Assembly (NCBI GenBank): GCA_021108055.1
Contig: JAIORR010000289.1
Span: 1 to 6,200, forward strand
Reading direction: 5' to 3'
Origin: Candidatus Cloacimonadota bacterium
Lineage (GTDB): Bacteria; Cloacimonadota; Cloacimonadia; Cloacimonadales; TCS61
Length of the DNA stretch: 6,200 nucleotides
Shown here: one piece after another, positions 6,046 to 6,200 of the stretch
Numbering within the stretch: position 1 is the stretch's first letter
Layout of the letters: each line of letters opens with the position of its first letter
Position numbers and translations under genes: made by a program
Notes under the pieces: generated by a model
Databases searched by the model: none
Told to the model about the DNA's origin: nothing
Seen by the model: only the letters and a program-made list of their open reading frames with translations

Positions 6046-6131
6046 AGGTTGCAAACCTGAACCAGCGGTTTGCCGGACTGAACCAACAGTGGTTCCTTAG
6101 AACTACGTGAGAGAATCCAGCCTAAGGCTGG
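6046..6131. repeat. Cluster of four short hairpins, possible structured element
   Basis: Four consecutive small palindromes are visible: AGGTT/AACCT (6046-6058, loop GCA), AACC/GGTT (6060-6070, loop AGC), GAACCA/TGGTTC (6080-6095, loop ACAG) and CCAGCC/GGCTGG (6117-6131, loop TAA). Stems recur as variants of GGTT/AACC, as in the 11-bp hairpin just upstream. No open frame longer than about 25 codons crosses the region on the + strand. It may be a dispersed repeat or a structured RNA; I do not recognise it. Confidence 0.45.
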
Positions 6132-6154
6132 TTAACGTCAGAAAGACAAGAATT

Positions 6155-6200
6155 GTCATTCATGTGAAAATCTTTGTCATTCCTCCTAAGGTTTACAAGC
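6155..6200. repeat. Degenerate REP-like copies at the window end
   Basis: GTCATTCATGTGAAA (6155-6169) matches the start of the copy at 5924 (GTCATTCCCGTGAAA) at 13 of 15 bases, but its right arm is lost. A second GTCATTCC begins at 6176 and runs toward the window edge. They look like decayed or truncated members of the same palindromic family. Confidence 0.45.

Noticed and set aside
5989..6060. A 23-codon frame starting inside the 11-bp hairpin downstream of the patatin gene.
   Set aside because: It is too short, has no ribosome site, and its start codon is in the hairpin loop and stem.
6117..6137. CCAGCCTAAGGCTGGTTAACG considered as an integron attC-like site.
   Set aside because: GTTAACG does not fit the GTTRRRY core and no matching partner box or cassette gene is present.

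Overview
The window is an AT-rich stretch carrying three complete genes, all on the + strand, separated by intergenic DNA full of short palindromic repeats. The genes suggest a diderm (Gram-negative) bacterium with an outer membrane: the last gene encodes an outer-membrane Omp85-type barrel. The membrane pyrophosphatase most resembles those I remember from Bacteroidota and relatives. Together with the repeat families, this points to the FCB side of the tree, for example Cloacimonadota or Bacteroidota. That placement is inference and is only moderately supported.

Layout. Bases 1-243 hold no convincing gene but contain two diverged copies of a short repeat. Bases 244-1125 encode a ten-helix EamA/DMT-family exporter or permease. 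Bases 1126-1271 hold two tandem 8-bp hairpins, a perfect TTGACA hexamer and a perfect AGGAGG ribosome binding site. Bases 1272-3605 encode a K+-dependent membrane pyrophosphatase whose signature residues suggest Na+ or dual Na+/H+ pumping. Bases 3606-3782 hold a 92-bp composite palindromic repeat and a strong intrinsic terminator. Bases 3783-5918 encode a secreted patatin-POTRA-barrel protein of the type Vd autotransporter architecture. Bases 5919-6200 are non-coding, with several repeat families and a cluster of hairpins.

The genes do not look like one pathway or operon. Each is bounded by hairpins or terminators and each has a separate envelope job: inner-membrane solute transport, PPi-driven cation pumping across the inner membrane, and outer-membrane presentation of a lipase-like domain. 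Nothing resembles a phage, CRISPR, defence or biosynthetic system. The points most worth a second look are the dual-cation signature of the pyrophosphatase, the loss of the usual barrel-loop arginine in the patatin autotransporter, and the dense repeat and hairpin content between genes.
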